A stretch of DNA of 64,000 nt from Ascaris suum (lineage: Eukaryota > Nematoda > Chromadorea > Rhabditida > Ascarididae). Positions 41,981-64,000 of the stretch are shown in pieces. A model generated the notes under the pieces. That model searched no databases, was not told the origin of the DNA, and was given only the letters and a program-made list of their open reading frames with translations. The position numbers and the translations under genes were made by a program. Location of the stretch: positions 8,417,260 through 8,481,259 of the forward strand of contig CM024178.1 in assembly GCA_013433145.1 (NCBI GenBank), written 5' to 3'. Each line of letters begins with the position of its first letter. Position 1 is the stretch's first letter.

Positions 41981-42088
41981 CGTATAGACAATTGTTGACG
42001 TTAATAGTAGAATAATAAATATTGATATGAGTGATTTTTGTAGCTGCCAATCGTTATAATAAATTCCATTTAAGTAACAGAACTTAAT
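41981..42088 (-). other. Possible hydrophobic (signal or membrane) exon
   Basis: On the minus strand an open segment encodes NDWQLQKSL followed by the hydrophobic ISIFIILLLTSTIVYT, and ends at a strong GTAAGT donor in phase 0. That phase would fit the phase-0 start of the exon at 32019, making it a candidate 5' exon of the low-complexity gene, which would then enter the secretory route. There is no in-frame ATG in the segment, the upstream acceptor is weak and the implied intron is 10 kb, so this is tentative. Confidence 0.22.
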
Positions 42089-44740
42089 ATCTTAGCGGAA
42101 AGCATGAAGGATGTGCTCAAAACGAAAATACAAGGATATGAAAGAGGATCTTTCGTTAGAGACGAGAGAATGTGCTGTATCGGCACTGACACAATTTAAC
42201 ACACAACGTCGTCGCTCTAGTTCAATACGTACATAGGCGGATCCGCTAATCAACGTCACCAACATTTTACGGAGACCTACCAGATTAGTGTATGAGAGAT
42301 CGCTATATTGCATCGCTCAGAGAAATACGAATCCTTCGCTCTCAATAGAAATATCTTCGCATTTTGATCCTCATCGAGGTTGCCAAAGAAAATCATCGAT
42401 CGTATACGAATGATGGCGATTTCACTATCGTAGATTTGTTTCATTCATATGCAACACAATCACTAATCACCTATCTACACATGTTTTTCACTAATCTTTC
42501 TCTCTATATTCGACAGTTAATAGTGGTTGTTTCACATTCCATAATATTTGCCCGATGAAATTCTCATCAGTCATAAATGTCGTTTCGTTGTAAAGATGAT
42601 TACGAAAAATTGAATTCGTTCGTAGATATCTGCGATGAAATAGCATCTAAAGAAGCGTTAACCAATGAAAACACTTCAAAATTCAATCGAGAGGAGAAGG
42701 CGAGGAGAGGAGAATGTTGTAAAACCTCTCTCAGGTGGTGGACAGGTATTTAGCAGTTGGACAGATCTCTAATGAGAGATATGCCTTTCAAAAACACATC
42801 GTTCGTCTTGTTCACCAACCAAAATTACTTTCAATTATCGAGTCTATTTCATTATTGGTAGCATTCAAATATCCCACTGCATTTCCCTTTCCATTGAAAC
42901 TAGAAATGATTATTTCGAATGTCATAATCCAATCTAGTCTCACTACACAAAAAAAAACTCCCCGTGTTTTTGTCATGTATATCGAATTAAAATATACAAT
43001 AGAATATTGCTCCATAAACAATACCACTCTATCAGACATTTTGAAAACTTTCGAATAGAATATACTTCAAATTTTTTTCTTGCATATATGTGACCCTTAT
43101 AAAAGCAATAATAATGAAACATAGAATGATTTACTTTTTCAACCTAAAATTAAAACCATACAAAATTAAAGTTTATTAATTTATCGAGCAATTGTTATAA
43201 GAAATTATTATTATAATTATTATAAGTGGAAAGAAAAATTACTAAAAAAATTACTTTAATCATTAATCATTGATAATCAATTTAAAATAAAATAATATTA
43301 ACAGATAAAAAACTATTAGAGAATACTTTATGAAATATTATTAGGGATATTGCGTTGTGCAATAAAAATAACTGATATTCGTCTATATCAAGATCTATCA
43401 TATCCGCATTCATCATTGCCAAATTTTACAAGTCGAATCCATTATTTTCGAAGAAAAAAAGCACATTCGTATTCGAAAAATTTCAATATTATCGTTGATA
43501 ATGGTAGTATTTGATGTTTAATGGATTTCAAATTTCACTAAAGGGATTGTCTAATTTTCTTATACGCTTCGCATAGACAATAGAATTGTGTGTAATGCAT
43601 AAAAACGTGTTCACATCGACATTGGAATCTCTATCATCTCATCGCATCCCATATATTATTCGTTTCTCATGACTTCATCTAAAATATCTTTCTCTACAAA
43701 TGAAATCTATGCTGAAATTATTTTCAGGTTTCAAGGACTCTTCTCAAACAATAACACTTACCCTTCATTTCAACCCCTCCTCTCACTCCTTTCTTATTCC
43801 CCCTTCGGGATATAAGAATACGAGAGCATCTAGGCGTTTGTTGAAAACTTATACGATAAGTTGAGAATTATTTATTAATTTATTTCTTCAATAATATTTA
43901 AATTTATATAAATATTCACTAAGAATTACGAGAATAAGCATCTTGTAAATATTTCATTCATAATTACTATCAATCATTTATTATTTATATTCACTTTTCG
44001 AGCATCTTATTTTACTGCTTTCTCTTATACATTTTTATGGAATTTATCCAGTTTTTTCCTTTTTATAATTTCTCGGTCAAAATTTGCGAATTTTTTGATC
44101 AATATTTATTTTGCTCATTGCATTTGCATTGATCGGCATTTTATAATCAGTAACAAATAACACCGGTATATTTTTATCAAATTGAACAGAAAAGAAAAAA
44201 AACTAAATAGAATTCTAGATATGTGATATTCTTTTCAATTTTTATCTACTCTTATAACCAATAACAACTATTAGTATATCTATTAGTATATATCAAAGAG
44301 TGAGTTTTTTAAAGTAAATTAGCGTCAGTGATTTCGTTTCACATTTTTTTTTTCTTTTTGTTAATCTTGAGAGACTACATCGAATAGTTTTGAGCATTTA
44401 TTGTTCTATCAATCGAACATAATCGATTTTTATATTTCAATTTAGCGCATTGAATATGATGATAAAAAATTTCGAATTCTTTCACATCGACCTAGAAAAT
44501 TTTATTGACCCCGTAGAAATTTAAAGATCGCTTTATGAAAGATGGAAAATTTTGCATTGTTTTTTTGATTGAATAGCCGATCAAAATACATTGGTTGAAC
44601 ACGTTCAATTGCTACGAATAATAAACGCTGTTCACTCAAAATTTATTATAACAGTTTACTTGAATATTTACTTGAATCGACAAAGCATTCATTACGAATA
44701 AATGTCTCTTCATATCACTACCACTTCCGTTTAGCTGAAA
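42089..44740. other. Non-coding stretch left of the GC-rich island
   Basis: AT-rich, with short open frames only. A 73-codon minus frame at 42092-42313 is the best of them but has no recognisable domain and no flanking splice support. Confidence 0.5.
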
Positions 44741-44750
44741 TTGTGAGGTA

Positions 44751-44925
44751 GCGTGAAGGTGAGGGCTTAGGCTCGTCTCCTGCCCATCGGATAGTGACGA
44801 GTCGATTCATCGTTGTTCCATGCGACTTGCTCCACCGCCCGCGTCCCGATGAGACCATTGGTCGGAATGACTCGGTAGGACACAGCCAAAGAGTTTGCCC
44901 GGAGCCCGCTTAAAACCGACCACGC
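44751..44925. ncRNA. Candidate structured RNA (GC-rich island, nested helices; strand unknown)
   Basis: A 175-base block far richer in G and C than the kilobases on either side. Its ends and interior pair in strict nested order: GCGTG 44751-44755 with CACGC 44921-44925, GGGCT 44763-44767 with AGCCC 44903-44907, GGCT 44770-44773 with AGCC 44884-44887, TCCT 44778-44781 with AGGA 44877-44880, GAGTC 44799-44803 with GACTC 44869-44873, and TCATCG 44807-44812 with CGATGA 44847-44852. A terminal region of about 34 bases remains. There is no open frame and no splice sites. The pairing works on either strand. I compared it from memory with 5S, U1-U6, SL, SRP, RNase P and MRP RNAs and found no convincing match. 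It could instead be a fold-back repeat or a contaminant fragment. Confidence 0.4.
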
Positions 44926-47900
44926 ACTAAGTAAAACTAAACTGTTGTCAAATTAAAGAGTTGTAAAAAATTATGCTCCACTCCCCCTAAATACGATTAC
45001 GAAATATTTCATAATTGTGCGAATATTACTCTTTGTTATATTTTTCCTAGAAATATAAAATTTAAGTTTTATAATATATAAATTTTTCGTTTATAGAATT
45101 TTAAGGACGATAAAAAATTTCTAATTTTTGAGGAATTAAATTTTTTTTTCTTATACATTATATAAAAATTTTTATTTCAGGAAATTTTTTGAATGAAAAA
45201 ATTTGATGATTAATGATGAATAAAATTCATTGAAAATAAAAAAAAATTTTATAATACTTTTTTTTAAAAATTCACCAATGGAAATTTTTCAATATTAATA
45301 GAAGGTAAAAAATAATGATGTCCATCTCTCGACCATTTTTTATGGAAATTTCGATTCTCGAAATGATTGGAAATTATTTATTCATCTAATTTTATTTATT
45401 TGGATCGTATTTATTAATATCGTTGGAGTTTTTTTTTTTGTTTAGCAGTTTAATACTCATAAATTAATTACTGCTAAAGAAACAATAGATGAATAACGTG
45501 ATTTGCGCTATTATAATTGAACCTTTTCATTGAAGCGAAAAAAGTATTAACGTTGATGATATAATTCTTCAATATTTATTGATAAAATTGATAATGATAA
45601 GAGATAATGCTATGTTTAATAAAACTTAAAAAGAAAAAAGTGATAACGATCGTTTTGAAAAAAATTTATCCTCGATATTTTATTGCCTAGAGTGTTTTAT
45701 TTTCAATCTTTAACGATGTAGATTTTAACACCTGATAAGATAATCAAGAAAAATTTGAAATTACATTCACAACGAATATTGTGATGCATTTATTCGCTTT
45801 AGTTATGCAAATTTCATGACCCTATTTGAATAAATTATCAACGATTATTGTTGAGTATAGAAAAGTTTTATCATTTGAAATTATAACGATAGATATTAAT
45901 TTTTTTTTCATTAAAATTAGTTCAGCTAATGAGGTATATTAGAAATTCTTTTTTAATGTTCTCTTACCTCATTTCCCAAATTCGCCTCCCTCTTGATCCC
46001 TCGGATCAAATAACGATAAATCTTTTTTTTTTGGCAGCTAAAAAGATTTTTTTTTTGAATTTGGAATCAAAAAAAAACGCAATCAAAAAATATGAGAAAT
46101 TTGTAAATGATATCATATACAAAATAAATTTCATTGATTTCTTTGCATTTATCATTGCTCTGTTTTTCTCAATGACAATAAATAAAACTATTCTTTAATA
46201 GTAGAAAATATTTTCTCTATTCAAATTAAAAATCGAGCTTATTTGAACTTAACTTCAAGCGTATTTTAGTTGTTTAACATAATTTGTCATATAATTCCCA
46301 TTGTTTTAAATATATGAGCGTAAAATCTTAGAGAATTAGACAGAAATTGAAAATATTGCCATTGCAAATCATATTCAAAAACATTATTGTATATTTTCAA
46401 CTATCGCAGTTAGAAATTTAAATATTTACATATGATCGACATTATATTAATTTCCGAATAAATGAAATGTGTGATAGAGAAATTGAGATTATTCGGCTTA
46501 TATGGAATATATGTCGCGCTCTCAGTAACGTTTACGAAGGTCTATTTCAAATGACTATTACCTAATGCGGATCATAATCGAAGAAATACTTGATAGATTA
46601 GCGAATCGATTAGACTTGGAAATTTTCATGAAAAGAGATGCTGTTTTTAAAAAATTTGTTTTTTTAATGAAAAATTCTACTTATAATAGTGAAAAATACT
46701 ACTTATAATAGTGAGGAAATAGTGATAATTTTATCTATTTTTGAATGTTTTAATTTATTGATTGTATTGACGAATTTGTAAGAAGTTATTGCATACATAG
46801 TGGTAAATCGCTCCAAATTCTCGGTCCCCACTCCACCCCCTCCTCGATCCGGATCATCATTCTAAATTTCTTAGGTAGTAAATAATACCTTCTTCGATAA
46901 GGTCCCTATGCTTTTAACCATCACCCCCCTCTCTCCCTTTCAGAATCTTTCTCCTCCTTCACATAAAATGCAGGAAGGTTAATTTTTCACACCTCTGAAA
47001 GGCGATATATATTTCTCATGTCTTGATATGATTCCCATAATTTTTAAAACGAAAATAATTGCATCTTCGAAGAAATTCTTCAATAATCTCCTCTGAAATC
47101 CAAAAAATTTTGAGAAAATTCAATTCCAAGAGATATTTTTTCGAAGTTATATAGTATTTTGCCCACTAAGCTAATGTTATTCTTCATAAAATATTTTCCA
47201 TTACAATAAAAATGAGTGAATATGTTTTTTTTTTCTTAAGCAAATATATGGATTAAGCAATACAAAATACTTTCGACAATTTTGTACAGAATCACCTACG
47301 CAAGATTCGCTCTCTTCCAACTACAAATGATCTCTATAGGTGGGTTGAAATATTATCCGCAATGCTTTTATACGCCAGCCAATTGTTCCCTATAATTATG
47401 CATGAATTCGTTTTAATAATTTCTACTACTCTACTCTGGAATCAGTGACATCCATAAAGCTCAAATAATGACTCATCAAATTCGAGAACGGGTTTCCACG
47501 TTGACCAGTACTTTAATTATTGTCAAACACCTTTATTGTTAATAAGATACCTGAGTCGCCGGTCAAATTCAATTATAAGATGCGGTGAAGTTTTGCGCTC
47601 GATTTGATTACAATCGCTTTTATGCACCTGTTGAATGAACGTGAAAATTGCCACATATTAATTATGTGTCGTGACAGTTGAATTCTCAACGGCGATCACA
47701 CTCATGAAAACGTTTGTTTGCATTTATGACCCCAAGAAATGCATTGTTCGATATTCGTTTTATGTACATATTATATATACCTCAACATTCCAGCAAATAC
47801 AATCTTTTTTTTTTTCAAAATTCATTGAAAGATCTCTTTCCTACAGCAAGATTGAATTTAAAAAAAAAAAACCTCACCCCTCCTCTACATAAAACTACTC

Positions 47901-48930
47901 CCTTAAATGTAATTGTATTCTTTTGGAGATAGAGTTATATTTCCGGTTTTTTTTTTCTGCGTGAATATGAGAAGATATATTATGAATGATGGATTCCAAA
48001 TCGGAACTGTTTTTTTTTTCAGCACTGGCAATGATCGACAGACAGTGAAATTCCGACCCCCTCCCTCCCTCGCCCACCTCCTTAAAATTTTCCAGCCTCC
48101 ATATAGCGATTATAAAGCGCTAATAATTATCTGTAGTAAGCAAATATTTAAAATGCACTTGTTAAACCTTTTACATTTTGCAGCAATTTTTTTGGGCAAT
48201 TTTTTTTTTCGTTCCGAACGTCGCTTTCAAGTGAACATAGTTATGATTGCCATCCACGCAAATCACGTAAAATTATAAGAGGATTTCATCGCCGATCCTC
48301 ATACCACCGGATCGAAATCGCTCATTCGAATCGAAATCAAACGATCATACATCGGTTCTTCGAATTGATCGTTTTTTATCTGCACCATAATTTATTCTAC
48401 TAGCTTATGGAATCCGAATATTGATAGAATATCGACTAGAAAAAGCTGAGAAAAATTTATGAAGAAAATTTCAATAGAACTTGTAAAAAAATTTGAAAAC
48501 TTTATGATATAATTGAAAACGTTTTCGATGAATTTCGAATTTTCCATTTTTTTAAAATCTTTTTTTTGCGATTAATGTACAAATATAGCGAATTAATCAT
48601 TATTTATTTACTAAGTCTTAGATTTATTTTTTGCAATGTACACATATTTTCATTGCTTCTCATAGACTTAAAAAATTCTTTTCCTAGAAAAAAAAATAAT
48701 TTGCTATGAATGATAGAAAAATTATTAACACTCTCAAATTGCTCTGAAATTCGGCTCATATATTAGAGGTATTTGTTTGCACTGGAGAGATTTGCATGTA
48801 AAAATGCTATCTTCTAAATAGTGATATAGGAAATTTTTTTCACTGAATATTTCATCCACAAAAATAGTAAAATATATGAGGACTTGTGGAAGTTTCAGCA
48901 ACGAAGATCACAGTTAATAAGCAATAGCGC

Positions 48931-49042
<112 letters not shown>

Positions 49043-52000
49043 CGAGGGAGATTAAAGTTTTTGATTAAAATCTATAATTTCGATTGTATCGGCAGATTGA
49101 ACAATGCATGGAACAAATTTGCACCAAATGCAGACAAATATTTAAGCGAGATCGGAACGAAATCGTAAATCATCTAATAGCGTTAATAACACACGAAAGG
49201 AGACAACCGACATATACAAAAAAAGATCGCCATCTACGAAACATTTTTCGATTCAATGATATATAATCAACATTTCATACAGGGCATTCGAAAGAATACC
49301 CTCCTCCACTCACTTTCCTCTCCCCTCCTTCCCCCTCCTCCCCTTTCCCACCTGAAACTGAATCTCGAATAAGTCATTCTATCGAAATAAATTGCTTTCA
49401 TATGCATACGCGCATTTGCCAGAAAAAAAAATCGTCGAAATTGAAAATTTATGACGTCATTATTCATATTGTATTTGGATCACTTCCCGCTGCGATTCTT
49501 TTCAAACATAACAATGCAATACATGTACACATCGGGAAGCAGATGGTGGAGCTAAAATTTATAACAGACAGCATTGAATATTTATTGCTTTCTGAACCAC
49601 AACCATCACTCTTTTTGATGGAGAAGTTTGGAAAAAAAAGCTCCACAAATACGACTTCACTCAGCTAACGGCAAGAACATACGTTGCCTGATTAGATTTG
49701 AGATAAAACTCTATTCAAATAAGGCGTCCTGATTTTTGGCATGGGCAAATTTACCTGTAAATTATCGTAAAGTTGGATCAGATTTTACTTGTTATTATGT
49801 GGAAATTGATAAATAATAAAATTTAAAAAAAAAACAATAAACGCCCAATTGCTCTTTAATATTATACTACGAGGAATAAGGGCGAGCTGTGAAATAAGAA
49901 TATGATAGCTATTTAAGATGTGTGCTAACCATATTCATGCATTCAACTTCACTTGAAACACGAAATCAGAAAACAATTTCGACAGTTCATATCATACAGG
50001 TGCGAAAACGATTGTTTATTACAGCTAAAAAAAATCAAAGACAGAAATTGTGGATATCCACATTGTCGCTCATATCATATAGAATGAGAAATACTCTTCG
50101 GAAATATTAGAAGCGCAACTTCAACGAAGATTTGAAGCAAGACATGAATGCGATATTGTATGGGTTGTTAGCGAATCATAGAACAATATCAAAGGATTAC
50201 AGAATTCGATGCAGCAGAAAAAAGATAGACAATCGATGCTTGGTATGAAAGACACCACAAAACAACCGACAACAACAGACAACTGATGCCTCAGACGAAA
50301 GACATCATAATATAGTCGACGGATTTCAAAGGTAAAAGAGAGAAAGGAGAGAGGGAGGGAAGGGGATGAAGGGAAAAGCACATCTGGGCATACCGAGGGA
50401 CGTTGGAACCTAGCTGCAGGAATATGGCAAAAATGTAATAATAACTTAAATCAGATGTTTGCTGAAAAATGTGGAACAAGCGAAATTTATGCAAAGATAT
50501 AGCACTAGTTAGTCACATTCGAATGAAACGAAATATCCGCGTGGAAAATACCTGAAGATCATACGATCGTTCGAATTAATTTACAAATATTACTGATCAA
50601 TGTGAATATTTTGTCATATTTTGACTTCTGTAGAAGATCTCCAGTGCTTTAGGTCAAATACTTCGTCACCCCGCTATGAGCAGTAGTACTATCATCTTCA
50701 ATTAAGTAGGTCGAACACTGTTAAGAACCCTCAGACATAATTTATTCACAAATTAGGTGATAGAGACTTCTCCTGTGCGTAACTCTAATATGTTTGTCGT
50801 ATAGACAAATGATGGACGAAATCAACGAGACATTCAACATTTCTTGTTTCCTATCAAGGCTGAAATGCATACGCTTCACTACACATTCTCGCACCTTCTA
50901 TCCGGTGTACAGGGGAATTCCGCCAATAACTGGACACCGAAAAAAAAAAGAATAAAGGTGTCGAACACATAGATTTGATGAATCAATTTTGAGCACCTCT
51001 CCCTTCGCCTATCCATCATGCCTTGAAAATGGCATTGATGAGTAGGAATGCATTCCACGGCATCAAATCTCTTTTGATGATCGAAAAACGCAAAGAAGTA
51101 TAGATTAATACTCGTAATGAGTAACTCTCGTAATATTTGAAATGACTCCGATCTAAAATTGCTGCATTCATTCATTTTTTTTTTTTTAATTTTAGCAAAA
51201 AACCGAAAACAATTAATTAATCTACACCCATAAGGATGTCATAAAATATTATGAGAGCGCAAAAAAATTCCTCATAGCAATCCGAAAAAAAAAAGAATTC
51301 GCCCATATAGCGCTCAAAAATGATGAAAAAAATCAGAAATAGATTTTAAAAAAAAAAAAATGGTTTTTTTTAAAAAATTCATTAAGGTTGAAGGTGAAGA
51401 ATGAATGTCGAATAATAAACACTAATCCTCTCTATTGATAAGCGGAAATATTTTGTGTAGATTTTTGAATTAATTAAGAAATCAGTATTGCTAGGATTTG
51501 CTTTCGTTATCTTCATTAAATTCATCTATAATCGTTTGAAATCGTAAAGAAGAAAAAAAAAATGTATACTTGGATCAAAGAGGATGCGGATCAGAAAGTT
51601 TTATTAGAGACAACGATGATTTGCAAATGCATCATTCGTTTTTTTTTTTTGTGCTTTCAGGTAAACTTTTATACAATCCAAGCCCACTAATGACTCTATC
51701 GTTTTTGCTGTATGTTTCGAATGAAATTTGCATATGAAATTTGCATATGCGCACCCTCCTCCCCCTTTTCTCTCTCTATCACCTCTCCTGCATCAGAGAA
51801 GGATTGCAGCTTCACACCTTATATAAAGGTTCGAACAGTAATGACACATCAGGATTCAACAATCATACATAAGCGCTTAAAATTTTACTTAAATTTCGAA
51901 GCATAAAAATGCAATCCAACTTCTATGGTGTAATGGAGATTTTTCTATGCTTAGTGGGAAACGATTTGCCGATTTTATTTGACGATGATAAGTCGACAAT

Positions 52001-52184
52001 ATTAATTCATCCATTGCTGTAAATTGACGCTAAATTGATGCGATTTTCAAGTGTAAAGATTTGATGTGTTCAATTATAAAGTCACTGAGTGATTTTCGAG
52101 TGAATTGTACCATATTGCGCCGCTGCTTTTTTATTCCCTCTTATCATTATTTTCGAGGAAAAATCTTCTATCATCAAAAAGCTC

Positions 52185-52440
52185 TAATATCTATCATACT
52201 ATCCTGATTTATGTCATATCATGTTATCAGATGCTAAATCGTATCGTGATATCATCGTCTAAATCTTATCATCTTATCATTCTCCGAGTCCTTTGAATTG
52301 TAATATGCTATTGCCCTCTGAACTGTACACACTATAACGCTCTAAACTATATCATATTATTGCTATCATTTCCACTACAATATTATACTGTGAACTCTAT
52401 CATGCCATCGTGATCGTATCACCTCTTATACTCTTAATTT
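52185..52440. repeat. Degenerate TATCAT-rich simple sequence
   Basis: Words TATCAT, ATCATA, CTATC and ATATCATC recur throughout with other sequence between them. It looks like an old, decayed short-unit satellite. Confidence 0.6.
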
Positions 52441-53382
52441 TTACCTATATTTGCTATGATATCTTTCTTTCGGCATATTTCGATCAATTTTTTGTGTATT
52501 TCATGACTCCAAGATATTGTAAATGAAATATGATACAAATAAAAAATGATATACGACATTATTCTACACTCATTAAATTGAATAATAACCACCACTTCTT
52601 TTAAAAATAATTGAAGAATTTTATAATATGTTTAATTATTTTTTATTATGTTATCGTTTCTCAAGCGATAAGGAATTGTAAGCACAATTATGGATCTTAG
52701 TGTTTTTAAATTGTCAATGATATTTGAGAAAATCACAAAATTTCGATTAATGCTGGAAAAAAAAATTTAAAATTAGCCTATAATAAGTGATGCACAAAAT
52801 ACATTAAGCTTATATATCTTCAATACAAGAAATTTATTTCCGATTCAAAGTAATGAGTACAATTAAAGTAATGATGCATTCAAAGAGGAAAAAAAAAACA
52901 AAGAAATTTCTTTGAAAAATCGAAAATTTTATACGTTGAAAAATGCATTATTAATAAAATGTTAAAAATTTCATATTTTTTAATTATTTCAAATCATAGA
53001 AGAAGAGAATATATATGCAAATTTTTTTTCCACTTTCAACTATGAAAGCTAAACAAAAAATTGGAGTTTTCATTTTTCATTTTTTTTTTTCAGTTATATC
53101 AATTTCATAGATATTTTCATTAAATTTTTAATGACATATCAACTTAAGCATAAGCGCCTCTTAGGAATGGAGTCTATCGATGCTAAAAAGTACTTCGGAA
53201 CTCTTTATTATGATGACAAAGCAATGGGCGGTCTTTATTGTAGATAACATGAAAGTAGAAGTTTTTTTTTTTTTTGGAATTCTAGTTTCTATATGTCGAC
53301 GTGTTTTAGATTACTATCTCATAATTGGGCAGTAAGCATTAAATGAAACGCAATATGTCGATAATTTGTACTATAGTTCTGA

Positions 53383-63315
<9,933 letters not shown>

Positions 63316-64000
63316 CTAAATTTGAATAGTAGGCATTTTTCAGTTAAAAAAATCACTAACAAAATGCAGAATTACAGTGTTATTGCATTGGTGGGTTTCG
63401 AACCCGACTCACATTTATTACCGAGTCGATGCTTTATCAACTTGACCACGACAGAAATGTTGCACTGCCCGATAGTGATATAGAAGTTCACATGTGTATA
63501 CGATCAAATAGCCATAAGAAGTTTGCTCTCATAGTCAATTTCTATTCTCATTTGATTTCTTATGTAATTGAATTTTTTTTTCGAATCTTTTGAAATTTGT
63601 TAATTCATCTTAATTCATTCCAAATTCATTGTTCGGCTGCTAGTAATAATGGATTCATTTTTTAATAAATGATTGTAATATTACTATTTTTTTATTTACC
63701 AGTAATATTTTATTCTTTCCTTGACGCTTTTATATTTATTTGTTTGCATTTCTTTATTAAACGGTTTTTTTTCTATTTTATGCTTGTACATTCCTCTGTT
63801 GAAAAACAGTATATTCTCCTGATGAAAAATACTTTTTGAAACTGTACTAAATTCTTTTCTTATTAAGTTTCGAGCCGAATGCTCGAATCTGCAAATTTTT
63901 TTTTTTTTTTTTGCTCTCGTTCAGCAATCAACTAAACGAGCGTCTCCACATTTGAGTTTTTATTTAGCAAAGTAATCTAATTGCTTAAGCAATAATTTCA
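63316..64000. other. Upstream intron of the fusion enzyme, to the window edge
   Basis: No isocitrate lyase exon (the expected ADAEAGFGG segment) was found here on the minus strand, so this looks like an intron running past the window. It carries the tRNA-derived element at 63391-63450 and T-rich sequence. Confidence 0.55.
63391..63450 (-). repeat. tRNA-derived element (SINE head or tRNA pseudogene)
   Basis: On the minus strand an A-box-like TGGTCAAGTTG (63447-63437) precedes a perfect 6-bp stem, CGACTC with GAGTCG, and a B-box GGTTCGAAACC (63404-63394). Order and spacing resemble a tRNA gene. However, the anticodon-arm position holds a loop of about 12 bases instead of 7, and the T-stem pairs poorly outside GGG/CCC, so a functional tRNA is unlikely. 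Intact internal promoter boxes with degraded tRNA structure are typical of tRNA-derived SINEs. It sits in an intron of the glyoxylate enzyme, in the same orientation. Confidence 0.55.

Noticed and set aside
42092..42313. 73-codon minus-strand frame
   Set aside because: No recognisable domain and no donor or acceptor linking it to other exons. Its frame ends at a stop just before the hydrophobic segment at 41981-42088.
44751..44925. Idea that the GC-rich island is RNase P RNA, because the minus strand contains GGGCAGGAGA as in human RNase P
   Set aside because: The other conserved regions, expected before and after it, are missing, and the sequence turns AT-rich just where they should follow; a ten-base match alone is weak.
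63391..63450. Functional tRNA gene
   Set aside because: The anticodon loop would be about 12 bases and the T-stem has mismatches, so it is listed as a tRNA-derived element.

Overview
The window is AT-rich animal DNA with many short introns that end in (T)nCAG/TTAG, and the genes it carries have nematode architecture. The clearest marker is a single gene fusing isocitrate lyase to malate synthase, an arrangement best known from nematodes. Gene content and base composition suggest a parasitic roundworm, possibly of the spirurid or filarial type, but the species is inferred and not proven. No prokaryotic operon, CRISPR array or intact transposase was seen.

Layout, left to right. (1) 35-4901, plus: 3' part of a Tudor-domain gene resembling TDRD3. 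(2) 6511-7744, plus: complete three-exon ISCA1, a mitochondrial iron-sulfur assembly protein. (3) 10627-13456, plus: complete five-exon NAA40, the N-alpha-acetyltransferase of histones H4/H2A. (4) 16543-17698, minus: start of a small gene I do not recognise. (5) About 17.58-21.6 kb: a repeat island built from dispersed repeat pieces and a roughly 1 kb degenerate minisatellite. (6) 22792-32019, minus: 3' nine exons of an unrecognised low-complexity gene, at least 729 residues, ending in a PDZ-ligand-like Ser-Thr-Val. (7) About 32-53 kb: a 20 kb stretch with almost no credible coding sequence, containing one possible hydrophobic exon near 42.0 kb and a GC-rich island at 44751-44925 that folds as nested helices and may be a structured RNA. 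(8) 53383-63315, minus: twelve exons of the glyoxylate-cycle fusion enzyme; its N-terminal portion lies beyond the right edge. (9) 63391-63450, minus: tRNA-derived element with A- and B-box-like motifs.

The genes are unrelated housekeeping or regulatory genes with no operon-like spacing. ISCA1 serves mitochondrial Fe-S assembly, NAA40 histone N-terminal acetylation, TDRD3-like mRNA/topoisomerase complexes, and the fusion enzyme turns acetyl-CoA into C4 acids through glyoxylate. Long (TA)n tracts (seven of about 95-160 bp) and one (TAAA)n tract lie in introns and intergenic DNA and account for many spurious open frames. All exon joins given here were chosen by hand from splice signals and reading phase; they keep frame throughout but are not supported by transcripts.
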